Assembly: GCF_000379725.1 (NCBI RefSeq)
Contig: NZ_KB903630.1
Location: 11,045-75,044 of the forward strand
DNA length: 64,000 nt
Direction: 5' to 3'
Source of the DNA: Cytophaga aurantiaca DSM 3654
GTDB lineage: Bacteria > Bacteroidota > Bacteroidia > Cytophagales > Cytophagaceae
Positions 8,243 to 19,465 of this stretch are shown here, piece after piece. The notes below the pieces were generated by a model. It was not told the DNA's origin, ran no database searches, and saw only the letters and a list, made by a program, of their open reading frames with translations. Every line of letters starts with the position of its first letter. Position 1 is the stretch's first letter. The translations under genes were made by a program, and so were the position numbers.

Positions 8243-9487
8243 TTGGATCTGTTTGAGAAATTACAGCACGACAGAGGGCCCCTAGGGAAGCACTCAAATA
8301 TCGCTCACGGCTATTTTGCATTTCCTAAACTTGAAGGTGATATTGCTCCTCACATGAAGTTTAGAGGTAAAGATGTATTGAACTGGAGTTTGAATAACTA
8401 CATCGGTTTAGCTAATCACCCTGAAGTTCGTAAGGCAGATGCTCAAGGTTCGGCAGATTATGGTTTGGCTTATCCAATGGGTGCTCGTATGATGTCTGGT
8501 AATTCAAATCTGATTGAAGAATTTGAAGCTCAGTTGTCAAGTTTCATGGGTAAAGAAGATGCAATGGTTTTAAACTTCGGTTACCAGGGGATCATGTCTA
8601 TCATTGATGCTTTATTAGATCGTCACGATATTGTAATTTACGATTCAGAATCTCATGCATGTATCATTGATGGTATGCGTATGCATATCGGTAAGCGTTT
8701 AGTTTTCCCGCACAACGATATCGATAACTTAAAAAGTCAATTAGAGCGTGCAAATAAAATGATCGATCCTACTAAAGGTTCGATCCTAGTTATTACTGAA
8801 GGTGTATTCGGTATGGCTGGTGATATGGGTAGATTGAAGGAAATTGTTGAATTGAAAAAACACTATTCTTTCCGTTTATTAATTGACGATGCACATGGTT
8901 TTGGTACAATGGGTAAAACAGGGGCAGGTGCAGCTGAAGAACAAGGTGTACAGGATGAAGTAGATATATACTTCTCTACATTTGCAAAATCAATGGCTAG
9001 CATTGGAGCATTTGTTGCATCAAAAGAAAACATCATTGAATATTTAAGATACAATACACGTTCTCAGATTTTCGCTAAAACATTGCCTATGGCATTGGTA
9101 GTTGGAAATATGAAACGTTTAGAATTACTTCGTTCTCAGCCTCAGTTAAGAGAAAATCTTTGGAATGTGGTTCGCGCATTGCAAAAAGGTTTAAAAGATA
9201 AAGGCTTTAATATTGGCAAAACTGAATCACCTGTTACTCCGGTATATTTAAGTGGCACAGAATCTGAAGCTGCCCAAATGATCATCGATTTGAGAGAAAA
9301 TTACGGTATCTTCTGTTCAATAGTTATATATCCTGTTGTTCCTAAGGGAGTTATGATGCTTCGCTTAATCCCAACAGCTGAACATACACTTGCCGATGTA
9401 GAAAGAACGATTAGTGCATTTGCAGAAGTTGCTGAAAAATTGAAGCAAGGAGTATACAGCAAAAGCTTAACGAATATTTCTATTTAA
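8243..9487 (+). CDS. Alpha-oxoamine synthase (serine palmitoyltransferase / cysteate acyltransferase type)
   Basis: A 414-residue fold-type I PLP enzyme. The family condenses an amino acid with an acyl-CoA (serine palmitoyltransferase, 8-amino-7-oxononanoate synthase, 2-amino-3-ketobutyrate CoA ligase). Seen: NYIGLANHPEV, DSESHACIIDG with the PLP-stacking His, LLIDDAHGFG with the pyridine-N Asp, and the Schiff-base Lys in TFAKSMASIGAF. The start is TTG at 8243; no ATG lies near. The absence of biotin or threonine genes around it and the likely lineage favour a lipid role: sphinganine or the sulfonolipid capnine of gliding bacteria. That substrate choice is inference. Confidence 0.8.
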   Translation: MDLFEKLQHDRGPLGKHSNIAHGYFAFPKLEGDIAPHMKFRGKDVLNWSLNNYIGLANHPEVRKADAQGSADYGLAYPMGARMMSGNSNLIEEFEAQLSSFMGKEDAMVLNFGYQGIMSIIDALLDRHDIVIYDSESHACIIDGMRMHIGKRLVFPHNDIDNLKSQLERANKMIDPTKGSILVITEGVFGMAGDMGRLKEIVELKKHYSFRLLIDDAHGFGTMGKTGAGAAEEQGVQDEVDIYFSTFAKSMASIGAFVASKENIIEYLRYNTRSQIFAKTLPMALVVGNMKRLELLRSQPQLRENLWNVVRALQKGLKDKGFNIGKTESPVTPVYLSGTESEAAQMIIDLRENYGIFCSIVIYPVVPKGVMMLRLIPTAEHTLADVERTISAFAEVAEKLKQGVYSKSLTNISI

Positions 9488-9589
9488 AAGAAAAAATATA
9501 AATTTATTGGCCCAGAATTGGTCATTTAAAGAATAAATTCGTATTTTCAATTATCAAAACGATTAGTAAACTCAAAATTTTTGGATACA

Positions 9590-9769
9590 ATGAACAGATT
9601 TGAACAACTTAAAGACCTTGTCTCTTCTTTGGAAGCTGACTTTGTTAAATTTTATGACAAGCAGAATAGTGCCGCAGGTACTAGAGTAAGAAAAGGCATG
9701 CAAGATTTAAAAAACATTGCACAAGACATCAGAAAAGAAGTTCAGGATGCTAAAAATGCGGGCGAATAA
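9590..9769 (+). CDS. Histone H1-like small protein
   Basis: A 59-residue product from ATG 9590 (an in-frame TTG at 9581 would add three residues). It reads MNRFEQLKDLVSSLEADF, then NSAAGTRVRKGMQDLKNIAQDIRKEVQDAK, the pattern of the short proteins annotated as histone H1 in many Bacteroidota. It is charged and probably all helical. Likely a nucleoid-associated protein, though binding has to be shown. It is followed by a strong bidirectional terminator. Confidence 0.8.
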   Translation: MNRFEQLKDLVSSLEADFVKFYDKQNSAAGTRVRKGMQDLKNIAQDIRKEVQDAKNAGE

Positions 9770-9794
9770 TTTATAACACTGCTCTGTCTTAAAA

Positions 9795-9834
9795 TAAAAA
9801 AGCCTTCCCGCTAATTGCGAGAAGGCTTTTTTAT
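9795..9834. terminator. Bidirectional rho-independent terminator
   Basis: Stem AGCCTTC / GAAGGCT, a C/A mismatch, then CGC / GCG with loop TAATT, flanked by A-run on the left and T-run on the right. It sits between the H1-like gene and the convergent dapA and can serve both. Confidence 0.9.
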
Positions 9835-9855
9835 TTGCCTGCCGTACAAGCTGAT

Positions 9856-10734
9856 TTATGCTTTTATTTTTTTATGTGCCTCAGCAATTCTGTTTTTTAG
9901 ATTATCAGAAGCTTTTACCAATGGTAAACGTACTTCGTTTGTACAAATCCCTAAGTGCTCTAACAGGCTTTTAACTCCAACAGGATTGCCTTCTTCATAC
10001 ATAAGCGGATTTATTTCTGTAAACGTCATTAACGTCTCTGTTGCTTGCTGAAAACGGGATTGTAAGGCTGCTTTGATCATTTCAGAGAATTTACCCGGGT
10101 ATGGATTGGACAATACTGAAATAGCACCTACAGCTCCGATTGCAATGGTTGGAACGGCAAGTAGATCATCACCCGAAATAACCAAAAAGTTATCCGGCGT
10201 ATTTTTTATGATTTCTAATGCCTGAACAATATCTCCACTTGCTTCTTTTACACCAAAGATGTTTGGTATTTCACTCAAGCGGATAGATGTATTCGCAGAC
10301 ATGTTAATGCCTGTTCTTCCAGGTACATTGTATGCCAATACCGGAACAGGTGTTTTGGCAGCTATTGCTCTGTAGTGTTCAACAACGCCTGCCTGAGAAG
10401 GTTTGTTGTAGTATGGACAAACAGAAAGCAAAGAATCAATGCCTTTGAAGTTTGCTGCACCTATGCGTTGTAAAACTTCAGCAGTATCGTTTCCGCCGAT
10501 GCCATACATAAAAGGTAAACGACCTTTATTTACATCTAAGGCTACTTCAAGGAGTTTCGCCTTTTCTTCTTTTGTTGTTGTCGCAGATTCTGCTGTAGTT
10601 CCATTTACAACTAAATAGTCCACACCAGAAGAAATATTGAATTCAATCAAATTTTTGAAAGCGTCGTAATCAACCGAATGATCTTTTTTAAACGGAGTAA
10701 TTAGAGCTGTACCAGTACCGTAAAACGTATGCAC
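9856..10734 (-). CDS. dapA: 4-hydroxy-tetrahydrodipicolinate synthase
   Basis: Condenses pyruvate with aspartate semialdehyde, the first committed step to lysine and meso-diaminopimelate. The 292-residue TIM barrel shows GTGTALITPF at the start, the NGTTAES substrate loop (Thr46/47), the catalytic Tyr in LAYNVPGRTG and the Schiff-base Lys in FGVKEASGD. Its product feeds peptidoglycan, for which mtgA and mpl elsewhere in the window also act. It ends at the bidirectional terminator. Confidence 0.95.
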   Translation of the reverse strand: MHTFYGTGTALITPFKKDHSVDYDAFKNLIEFNISSGVDYLVVNGTTAESATTTKEEKAKLLEVALDVNKGRLPFMYGIGGNDTAEVLQRIGAANFKGIDSLLSVCPYYNKPSQAGVVEHYRAIAAKTPVPVLAYNVPGRTGINMSANTSIRLSEIPNIFGVKEASGDIVQALEIIKNTPDNFLVISGDDLLAVPTIAIGAVGAISVLSNPYPGKFSEMIKAALQSRFQQATETLMTFTEINPLMYEEGNPVGVKSLLEHLGICTNEVRLPLVKASDNLKNRIAEAHKKIKA

Positions 10735-10825
10735 GATTGTAGTTTTTATTTAATACGCAAAATTGGCAAATTATCAGAACATTAAGAAAATACAGGCACT
10801 GTATTTTTCTATTTGTGTAAAACAA

Positions 10826-12847
<2,022 letters not shown>

Positions 12848-12894
12848 TCAACAATTTACCTATTTTATATTAAATCAAATAACTCTTAAATGGT

Positions 12895-12902
12895 TAGATT
12901 TG
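12895..12902 (+). promoter_or_regulatory. Putative -7 box of mtgA
   Basis: TAGATTTG matches the Bacteroidota TAnnTTTG box and lies 35 bases upstream of the mtgA ATG. No clear -33 TTG is seen at the expected distance. Confidence 0.35.
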
Positions 12903-12937
12903 TAAAGATTTAGTACTCGTGTTCGAATTTCTTTAGA

Positions 12938-13639
12938 ATGAAAAAAATCAGGTTAATTGCTTTAACAAGTGTCATGTACTTTTTTGTGTATACGATTCAG
13001 ATAGTGATCGTACATAGGTTTGTTAATCCAGTTGTTACGCCGCTTATGATCTGGCGTGTTGCTCAAGGTGTTTTCGGAGCAGACCACTCGTTGGTTATAC
13101 ATAAGACCTGGAAACCGATAGAAAAAATTTCACCCAATATGGTGTATGCGGTTATGGCCTCCGAAGATCAGCGGTTTCTGCAGCACAATGGATTTGAGTG
13201 GGACGCCATTAAAAAAGCAATGGCCTACAATAAAAAGCATAAAGGTAAAAAGATGAAAGGTGCTTCTACTATCAGTCAGCAGACCGCTAAAAATGTTTTT
13301 TTATTTCCATCACGCACCTGGATCCGGAAAGGTGCTGAAATGTATTTCACATTTCTCATAGAAGTCATCTGGTCGAAAGAACGGATCATGGAAGTGTATT
13401 TAAATATCATTGAATTAGGAGATGGCATCTATGGGGTTGAAGCAGCATCTGAAATTTATTTTAAAACTACTGCACTAAAACTTTCCAAGAAGCGTGCTGC
13501 ATCACTTGCAGCGATATTGCCCTTGCCATTAGAGTGGTCGCCAACAAAACCGGGAAGGTATACAGCAAATCGTATCATCAAGATCGAGGCGCAAATGAAT
13601 TCGGTTGAACAACCTTCCTGGCTGCTGAAATCAAAGTAA
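12938..13639 (+). CDS. mtgA: Monofunctional peptidoglycan glycosyltransferase
   Basis: Polymerises lipid II into glycan strands. The 233-residue product has an N-terminal membrane anchor ([23 protein letters not shown]) followed by a GT51 domain alone, with no transpeptidase domain. Seen: the catalytic [18 protein letters not shown] motif, [42 protein letters not shown] and the WSPTKPGRY end. The 3' end overlaps the convergent TrpD-like gene by 9 bases. Confidence 0.95.
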   Translation: MKKIRLIALTSVMYFFVYTIQIVIVHRFVNPVVTPLMIWRVAQGVFGADHSLVIHKTWKPIEKISPNMVYAVMASEDQRFLQHNGFEWDAIKKAMAYNKKHKGKKMKGASTISQQTAKNVFLFPSRTWIRKGAEMYFTFLIEVIWSKERIMEVYLNIIELGDGIYGVEAASEIYFKTTALKLSKKRAASLAAILPLPLEWSPTKPGRYTANRIIKIEAQMNSVEQPSWLLKSK

Positions 13640-14926
13640 ACCTTTAGAAAAATGTTCTAGTACTTTCCCTGAAAGAATGTTTGCTTCAATTTTTTCAAGA
13701 ATGGCTTCTTTCGATTCTAATTCAAAGCCAGAAAGTGTCATGCCTGTATAATAGATGATCTGATAGAAGGCTTGATTCTTTTTTCCATGTAATGCATCCA
13801 TTCCTTCGCGTGCAGCATCTTCTGCATGAACAGATTTACTTGGAAGTTGTATATGTTCTCCTTGAATAAAATCCGACGGATTGATTTGCTGATCTATGAT
13901 TGTATTCTTTGAAAGAATTACTTGTATTGTTTCTCGTGTTAAAGGCGCACAGGAAGAACCTTCGAGCCCTTTAATAACCATTGCCGCAGCTACTTTTTGC
14001 TGGGCTTTAAGTTGTTCAGCAACTTCAGTACGGTAATGTGCATGCGTAAATCCGGTTAACAAATGATTGCCATGTTGCGCGCGGATTGGCTGCATCATTT
14101 TTTCAAACGTTGCTAAGAACGGACGTTTAACCATTTCCTTACGAATGGTTTTTAAATTGAATAACAAGGGATGAAAGACAGACTGGTCGATGTATCCCCA
14201 TCCAATAGAAGGATCGCTGAGCTGACTTGAAATCTGTTCACCTGATTTGTGTGTATTTGCATTGCATACATCCAATACTTTTTTACTCGTTACGCCATAT
14301 TTGGGTGCAACTTCGTCTGTACCATGAACAATGCATGGATAGCCACATGAAGCGATTGCTGCTGCATAGAAAGGAGCAAGATTATGAAAACGATTGAAGC
14401 CATCATAATTGTCACTTATGTCAATAAGCAACGGTAATTGTGTTTCAATTCGTTTTGTATGCTTCCATAACACATCAAAGAAGGCTTTGTTTTCATCAAA
14501 ACTTTCACGCTTCAGTCGTTGCGCTTCCAGGAATGCTCCTTTTTGAAAATCAGGGATCGCAGCATCTGTAAGCAATTGAGTCATTGCATCAAAAGCCTCT
14601 TCGTACGTAAGGTCTTTTAATGCAAGCGTATCGCACAGGTACTGTTCAAAAGAAGTTGTTGCATACGATCTGTTCATCATAAAATGCAAACTCTTTGGGA
14701 GTATATCAGTATAGGAAGCATGCAATTGCTTTAACCACAGCGCTTCGCTTTCGGTCGCAGGCAGCATTAATAAAGCTGTTAACAGCGTTGCCCGGGTAGT
14801 AAGGCTATAGGACGCATTCGTGAAGGCAATCTCAACCTCTTCAAGCTCTGTTATCAGTAAACTTTTACTTCCTTCGGGGCCTATTCCTTTTTTCTTAAGA
14901 AGTTCTTCAATCCGATTTAGTGGCAT
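13631..14926 (-). CDS. Anthranilate phosphoribosyltransferase-like (TrpD2/YbiB type) protein
   Basis: A 431-residue protein with the fold of nucleoside phosphorylase/TrpD transferases. The middle shows [12 protein letters not shown] and [36 protein letters not shown], which line up with the TrpD substrate loops, but the classical PRPP motif GTGGD is not seen (the sequence reads [12 protein letters not shown] in that place). That makes true anthranilate transfer unlikely; YbiB-type paralogs bind nucleic acid. It is not in a trp operon. It is divergent from the nitrate-type sensor kinase, 59 bases apart, which may point to a nitrate link. Function uncertain. Confidence 0.6.
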   Translation of the reverse strand: MPLNRIEELLKKKGIGPEGSKSLLITELEEVEIAFTNASYSLTTRATLLTALLMLPATESEALWLKQLHASYTDILPKSLHFMMNRSYATTSFEQYLCDTLALKDLTYEEAFDAMTQLLTDAAIPDFQKGAFLEAQRLKRESFDENKAFFDVLWKHTKRIETQLPLLIDISDNYDGFNRFHNLAPFYAAAIASCGYPCIVHGTDEVAPKYGVTSKKVLDVCNANTHKSGEQISSQLSDPSIGWGYIDQSVFHPLLFNLKTIRKEMVKRPFLATFEKMMQPIRAQHGNHLLTGFTHAHYRTEVAEQLKAQQKVAAAMVIKGLEGSSCAPLTRETIQVILSKNTIIDQQINPSDFIQGEHIQLPSKSVHAEDAAREGMDALHGKKNQAFYQIIYYTGMTLSGFELESKEAILEKIEANILSGKVLEHFSKGLL

Positions 14927-14969
14927 TGCTGTGTAGCTGATTTTGATTTCCTATAAAATTAGGTATTTT

Positions 14970-14975
14970 TACGTA
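14970..14975. promoter_or_regulatory. TACGTA site upstream of the sensor kinase
   Basis: One TTACGTAA palindrome lies 10 bases before the ATG of the kinase gene. It is the same site that is repeated before the porin operon, narK and nirB, so it may mark autoregulation. Confidence 0.4.
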
Positions 14976-14985
14976 AATAGTAATC

Positions 14986-16773
14986 ATGGAGCTCGGTAAT
15001 ATAAAAGACGTAGAAGTACAAAAGCATTCCTCAGGAAGATTAACAAAACTATATATTGTTGCGTTATCTGCTGTTGCATTACTGACTATTGCCGGACAAT
15101 TGTTGATTCAACGTGCCATTACCAATCAGCTGAGTGATTCCTATGTAGTAAACATGGCTGGGCGGCAACGCTATACCAGTCAAGAGATCTGCAAGTTGTG
15201 TTTATTGATCCAGGGTAATGTTCCGCATAATTCGTATCCGGATATAGGAATCAAGCTTGACTCTTTATTAGATCAATGGAAAGAAAGACATATAGGTTTA
15301 TTAGAAGGTAATGAAAGACTGAAGCTTCCTGCAACGGAAAGCAAGGTTGTAAAGGAAATGTTCGGAGTTCTTGATCCCTATTTTTATAAGGTATATGAAA
15401 ACGCTTCTGTCATTGCTACCGAGTCTAAACATACGCCTCGTGATGCTGCGAAAATAGAAGCTGCATTAAGAGGATTAGTTGATAATGAGAAAATATTTTT
15501 AGAGCACATGAACGAAATCGTATATCAATACGATCATGAGGCGCGAGCTAAAGTGTTGTTTTTGAAAAATGTTGAATGGGTATTGTTTGTTCTGACAATT
15601 TTAATTTTGCTGGCAGAAGGGCTTTTTATCTTTCGACCTGTTTCTAAAAAGATAAAGTCTGTCATTTCAGAATTGATCGATTCCGAACAGAAAGCTTTGG
15701 CTTTGACACATAAAATTAAAATTGCGAATAACTCGTTGAATAAGTCATTAAAAGATATTAAAGGAATAAATTTTGCACTGGAGCTTGCAACCATTATGAT
15801 CCGTACAGATCGGTTTGGCGTGATCACGTATGCCAATGATAAATTCTGTGAGATCCTTAAATATGATAAAGAAGAATTGATCGGTCAGCGATTGGATATA
15901 TTAAGCAGTCATTATCATACGCAGCAATTCTTTGATGTGTTATGGGAAACAATTTCAAGCGGACAGGTATGGAACGATGAGATCAGAAACAAAGCGAAAG
16001 ATGGATCTTATGTATGGCTGGATACGACAATCATACCGGTGTTGAACGATGAACATGTGCCCAATCAATACATTGCTATTTATACAGATCTTTCAGAAAA
16101 GTTCAGACACAGTGTGAATGAACATAAGATCAGAACTTCGTCTGTATTGGAAGGACAGGAAAGAGAGCGACGAAAAATTGCACGCGAACTTCACGATGGA
16201 TTAGGGCAGATGTTAACGGCATTGAAATTCAATATTCAAGGAATAAAACCTGCATCAAGTCCGGAAGAACAAGAATATGTTGATGGAATAAAAAACTTAC
16301 TTCAGGAAACCATACTGGAAGTACGAAGGATATCTTTTGATTTAATGCCAAGCGTATTAAGCGATTTTGGATTAGGGGCAGCATTGTTGCATTTAAGTGA
16401 ACGCTATTCTGTGAATGGTTCAAATAATGTTTCGATTGAATTTGTTGGGGTGAAGGATATTGGAAGGTTTGAAAAAAATATAGAAATTAACACCTATCGG
16501 ATTATTCAGGAAGCATTAAACAATGCCATTAAGTATGCTGATGCCACAAATATTGTTTTGGATCTTCAGTTTGAGGCAGGCCGGATTCGATTTTCTGTAG
16601 AGGATAATGGAAAAGGATTTACGCCTCAGGATAAAAGAAAGACGGATGGAAGCGGCAGAGGGATGACGAATATTCGCGAAAGAGTAAGTTTATTAAATGG
16701 AAATCTTATATTTAATAGTATAATTGAAGAGGGAACTACTATAACCGTAGAAATTCCTGCAATAATAATTTAG
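14986..16773 (+). CDS. PilJ/PAS sensor histidine kinase (NarX-like layout)
   Basis: A 595-residue membrane sensor. Order: a first membrane span (about 22-42); an extracytoplasmic region that starts with VVNMAGRQRYTSQ at 54-66, matching the P-box of nitrate sensors NarX/NarQ within a PilJ-type domain; a second span near 190-208; a coiled stretch; a PAS domain (about 255-375); then a HisKA_3 dimerisation domain with H403 in ARELHDGLGQML and an HATPase domain with NALNNAIKYA and a Gly-rich GSGRGMTNIRERV. It is 4 bases upstream of the response regulator. Gene context and the P-box suggest nitrate sensing; ligand not proven. Confidence 0.85.
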   Translation: MELGNIKDVEVQKHSSGRLTKLYIVALSAVALLTIAGQLLIQRAITNQLSDSYVVNMAGRQRYTSQEICKLCLLIQGNVPHNSYPDIGIKLDSLLDQWKERHIGLLEGNERLKLPATESKVVKEMFGVLDPYFYKVYENASVIATESKHTPRDAAKIEAALRGLVDNEKIFLEHMNEIVYQYDHEARAKVLFLKNVEWVLFVLTILILLAEGLFIFRPVSKKIKSVISELIDSEQKALALTHKIKIANNSLNKSLKDIKGINFALELATIMIRTDRFGVITYANDKFCEILKYDKEELIGQRLDILSSHYHTQQFFDVLWETISSGQVWNDEIRNKAKDGSYVWLDTTIIPVLNDEHVPNQYIAIYTDLSEKFRHSVNEHKIRTSSVLEGQERERRKIARELHDGLGQMLTALKFNIQGIKPASSPEEQEYVDGIKNLLQETILEVRRISFDLMPSVLSDFGLGAALLHLSERYSVNGSNNVSIEFVGVKDIGRFEKNIEINTYRIIQEALNNAIKYADATNIVLDLQFEAGRIRFSVEDNGKGFTPQDKRKTDGSGRGMTNIRERVSLLNGNLIFNSIIEEGTTITVEIPAIII

Positions 16774-16777
16774 TATC

Positions 16778-17443
16778 ATGGAGAAAATTAATATTTTATT
16801 AGTAGATGACCATACGATTGTACGGGATGGGATTAAGGCTACTTTGAAAGACCAAACAAATTTTGTTATTGTTGGTGAAGCAGTAAATGGTGTTGAAGCG
16901 ATTGAGTCTGTAAAGCAATTGAATCCTGATGTAGTTATTATGGACATCACAATGCCTGAAATGAATGGTATTGATGCAGCCATGACGATCTCTAAAAAGT
17001 ATCCGCATTCTAAGGTGTTGATTCTGTCGATGCATGATAATGAAACTTATATTTTGAAGTCTGTTGAAGCGGGTGCTTACGGGTATCTATTGAAAGACGT
17101 TGATAAGCTTGAGTTTGTTAAGGCAATCAATGCTGTTTATAACGGTGAAAAATATTTCAATACTGCGATATCAAGTTTGTTGGTTGCGGGTTATCTGAAT
17201 AAGGTGAAGCAGAATGATTTTCAACAGACAAGCGGCGGTACCAACGATGATTATGAACTGACGAAAAGAGAAAAAGGTATTTTGAAAATGATCACAGTTG
17301 GAAAAAACAATCGTGAGATCGCAGATGGTTTAGGTATCAGTATCCGAACAATTGAAACACATCGTGCAAATATTATGAAAAAATTAAAAGTAAAAAATGC
17401 GGTAGAACTTGTTCGTGTTGCCTTAGACGATAACATCGTTTAG
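16778..17443 (+). CDS. NarL/FixJ-family response regulator
   Basis: A 221-residue two-domain regulator: receiver domain with acidic pair D10-D11, phospho-acceptor D56 in VVIMDITMPEMNG, and Lys in GYLLKD; then a LuxR-type helix-turn-helix with LTKREKGILKMI, NREIADGLGISIRTIETHRANIMKKL. It is paired with the HisKA_3 kinase directly upstream. The TACGTA/TACTTA sites in front of nearby nitrate genes resemble NarL heptamers (TACYYMT), so it is the best candidate to bind them; this is inference. Confidence 0.92.
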   Translation: MEKINILLVDDHTIVRDGIKATLKDQTNFVIVGEAVNGVEAIESVKQLNPDVVIMDITMPEMNGIDAAMTISKKYPHSKVLILSMHDNETYILKSVEAGAYGYLLKDVDKLEFVKAINAVYNGEKYFNTAISSLLVAGYLNKVKQNDFQQTSGGTNDDYELTKREKGILKMITVGKNNREIADGLGISIRTIETHRANIMKKLKVKNAVELVRVALDDNIV

Positions 17444-17470
17444 TTCTTACGTATTGATTTTAACAGGTTA

Positions 17471-17516
17471 AAAGAGTCCCGACCCCGATAACTATCGGGG
17501 TCGGGACTCTTTTTTG
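17471..17516 (+). terminator. Strong rho-independent terminator after the two-component pair
   Basis: A perfect 20-bp inverted repeat (17471-17490 and 17493-17512), GC-rich in the middle (GTCCCGACCCCG), followed by a T-run. It separates the regulators from the porin operon. Confidence 0.93.
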
Positions 17517-17520
17517 TTTG

Positions 17521-17898
17521 GGTTATTTTTTGAAGTATTTCAATAATAGTATAGACTTAGAATAAAGGTTTTTTGAGCTGGATTTTCCTCGTTTTTCATA
17601 TTTTTTGAGTTTTATGGGTGAAAAATGAAGGGCCTTTTCCTATTTGTATATGTTTTTTAGTTAAAAGTACTTATAAATTATACGTATTATTCTTAATTTT
17701 TATTCTTTTATCATACGTAAAAGTACCTAAAAATTGTATTTAGCGAATATACTGCGGTGTTTTATAAAGAACTTTTTGTTATACGTACAAATATTAAGTA
17801 TAAATACGTACAAGTGATACGTATTTTATTTACTATTGTGACGTGGATGTATTGAACGTCCCCGAAAAGAAAACGAAACACCTAATCGAAACACATTT
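17521..17898 (+). promoter_or_regulatory. Long AT-rich control region of the porin/ABC operon with five TACGTA sites
   Basis: No gene is seen in this stretch. It holds TACGTA at 17681, 17714, 17782, 17805 and 17818, plus TACTTAT at 17668-17674, an exact match to the NarL heptamer TACYYMT, and AAAAGTACC just after the 17714 site. A TACTATTG at 17831-17838 is one base from the TAnnTTTG box and lies 60 bases before the ATG. The cluster of sites suggests a regulated, probably nitrate-responsive promoter. Confidence 0.6.
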
Positions 17899-19434
17899 AT
17901 GATGAAGAGAAGTAATACAGTTGCAAGAGTGATGTTGGCGCTGACAGCGTTTTTTTTCACTTCGAGTTTGTTTGCTCAATTTACATTGACGGGTCAGTAT
18001 AGAACGCGTACAGAATTAAGAGCAGGACAGGGAACATTACCACAGGCAGGTTATGAACCAACTTTATTTACCAATAGCAGATTGAGATTGAATGTAGGCT
18101 TGACTGCAGATCGATTTAAATTTTTTGCTTCTATACAAGACATCCGTACATGGGGACAAGATGCATCTACCATATCAAACCTTGATGGGAGCAGATTGTT
18201 TATGCACGAAGCCTGGGGCGAAGTACAAATCAATGATTCAACGTTTCTTAAAAAGGTCGATTTTTTAGGATTTAAAGTTGGTCGTCAGGAAATCATGTAT
18301 GATGATTCTAAATTATTGGGAAACCTGGATTGGTTGCAACAAGGAAGAAGTCATGATGCAATTGTTTTAAAATTCGCTGAAAAAGCATGGAGAGCAGATG
18401 CAGGTTTTGCATTCAATCAATCGAGAGAATATAAAAATACAGGTACCGTATATACGGGCGTTCCTGCTGCACAATTAGGTCCGGATGGTTTACCAATCCA
18501 AGCTGCAGCAGGCACCAATGGAATTGGTGTTATGTACAAAGCAATGCAGTATTTGTATGTAAGCAAAGAGTTCGGTTTTACTAAGATCACCGGTTTATAC
18601 TTCAATGAAAATTTTCAAAAAAGAAATGGTGCAAATACAGCTTATATACCAGGAACAAACAATAGAACAACTGTTGGGTTGAGTGTGTATGGAACATTGT
18701 TCCGCAAACATAAAATCGACGGACAGGCATTCTATCAAGGCAACGAAGATAAAAACGGAAAAACTATGGATGGGTATATGTTTAGCTTATCTACACAATT
18801 TGCGGTAGGCAGAAAATTAATGACTGGCCCTGGAGCTGATTTCTTATCAGGTAACAACACAATGGATTCTACATCGAAAGTAAACAGAAGTTTTGATCCA
18901 CTGTACGGTACACCGCATAAATTCTGGGGTTTTATGGATTACTTCTACGTTGCAGATCCATACGGTCTACAAGCTGCAAATGGTTCAGCAAACAGATTGT
19001 CTCCGGGTTTGATCGATCTTTACTGGAAATCAAAATACAGATTGCGTGATAACTTAATTCTGACATTAGACATTCATGAATTCTTTGCAGGTAATCAAGT
19101 AGCCAATATTGCTACAGCCGCAGATAAATCTGATAAAATGAATACACGCTTGGGTACAGAAATTGATTTTGTATTGAACTACAACTTAACGAAAGCTGTA
19201 GGATTTGAATTCGGCTATTCAGCAATGTTTGGAACTGAAACATTGTCTGCATTGAAGTTGCCTGTAAACACTGCAACGAAAGGTAAGTATCTGACAGGAC
19301 AGTGGGCATATGTTATGATCAACATCCGTCCGGACTTTACAAATATGCTCAATACAGGCATGAAGGATATGAAGAAAAGTATTGATGAGTTGAATAAAAA
19401 AGTAGCAGCACTTGAAGCACCTTCACAATTTTAA
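17899..19434 (+). CDS. Outer-membrane porin, alginate-export-like beta barrel
   Basis: A 511-residue protein with a signal peptide ending at LFAQ, followed by FTLTGQYRTRTELRAG and alternating amphipathic strands to the C-terminus, as in the alginate-export/OprD-like porins of Bacteroidota. Phrases such as GFKVGRQEIMYDDSKLLGN and DWLQQGRSHDAIVLKF are typical. The last 30 residues (MKDMKKSIDELNKKVAALEAP) form a short coiled coil rather than a beta strand. It is first in an operon with a nitrate-type ABC importer 31 bases downstream, so it probably lets nitrate through the outer membrane. Confidence 0.75.
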   Translation: MMKRSNTVARVMLALTAFFFTSSLFAQFTLTGQYRTRTELRAGQGTLPQAGYEPTLFTNSRLRLNVGLTADRFKFFASIQDIRTWGQDASTISNLDGSRLFMHEAWGEVQINDSTFLKKVDFLGFKVGRQEIMYDDSKLLGNLDWLQQGRSHDAIVLKFAEKAWRADAGFAFNQSREYKNTGTVYTGVPAAQLGPDGLPIQAAAGTNGIGVMYKAMQYLYVSKEFGFTKITGLYFNENFQKRNGANTAYIPGTNNRTTVGLSVYGTLFRKHKIDGQAFYQGNEDKNGKTMDGYMFSLSTQFAVGRKLMTGPGADFLSGNNTMDSTSKVNRSFDPLYGTPHKFWGFMDYFYVADPYGLQAANGSANRLSPGLIDLYWKSKYRLRDNLILTLDIHEFFAGNQVANIATAADKSDKMNTRLGTEIDFVLNYNLTKAVGFEFGYSAMFGTETLSALKLPVNTATKGKYLTGQWAYVMINIRPDFTNMLNTGMKDMKKSIDELNKKVAALEAPSQF

Positions 19435-19465
19435 TTACTAATTAAAACATTAAAAGTTTAAAAAT

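Noticed and set aside
17665-17823. Crp/Fnr-type sites upstream of the porin gene
   Set aside because: No TTGA-N6-TCAA or TGTGA-N6-TCACA pattern is present; the palindrome is TACGTA.
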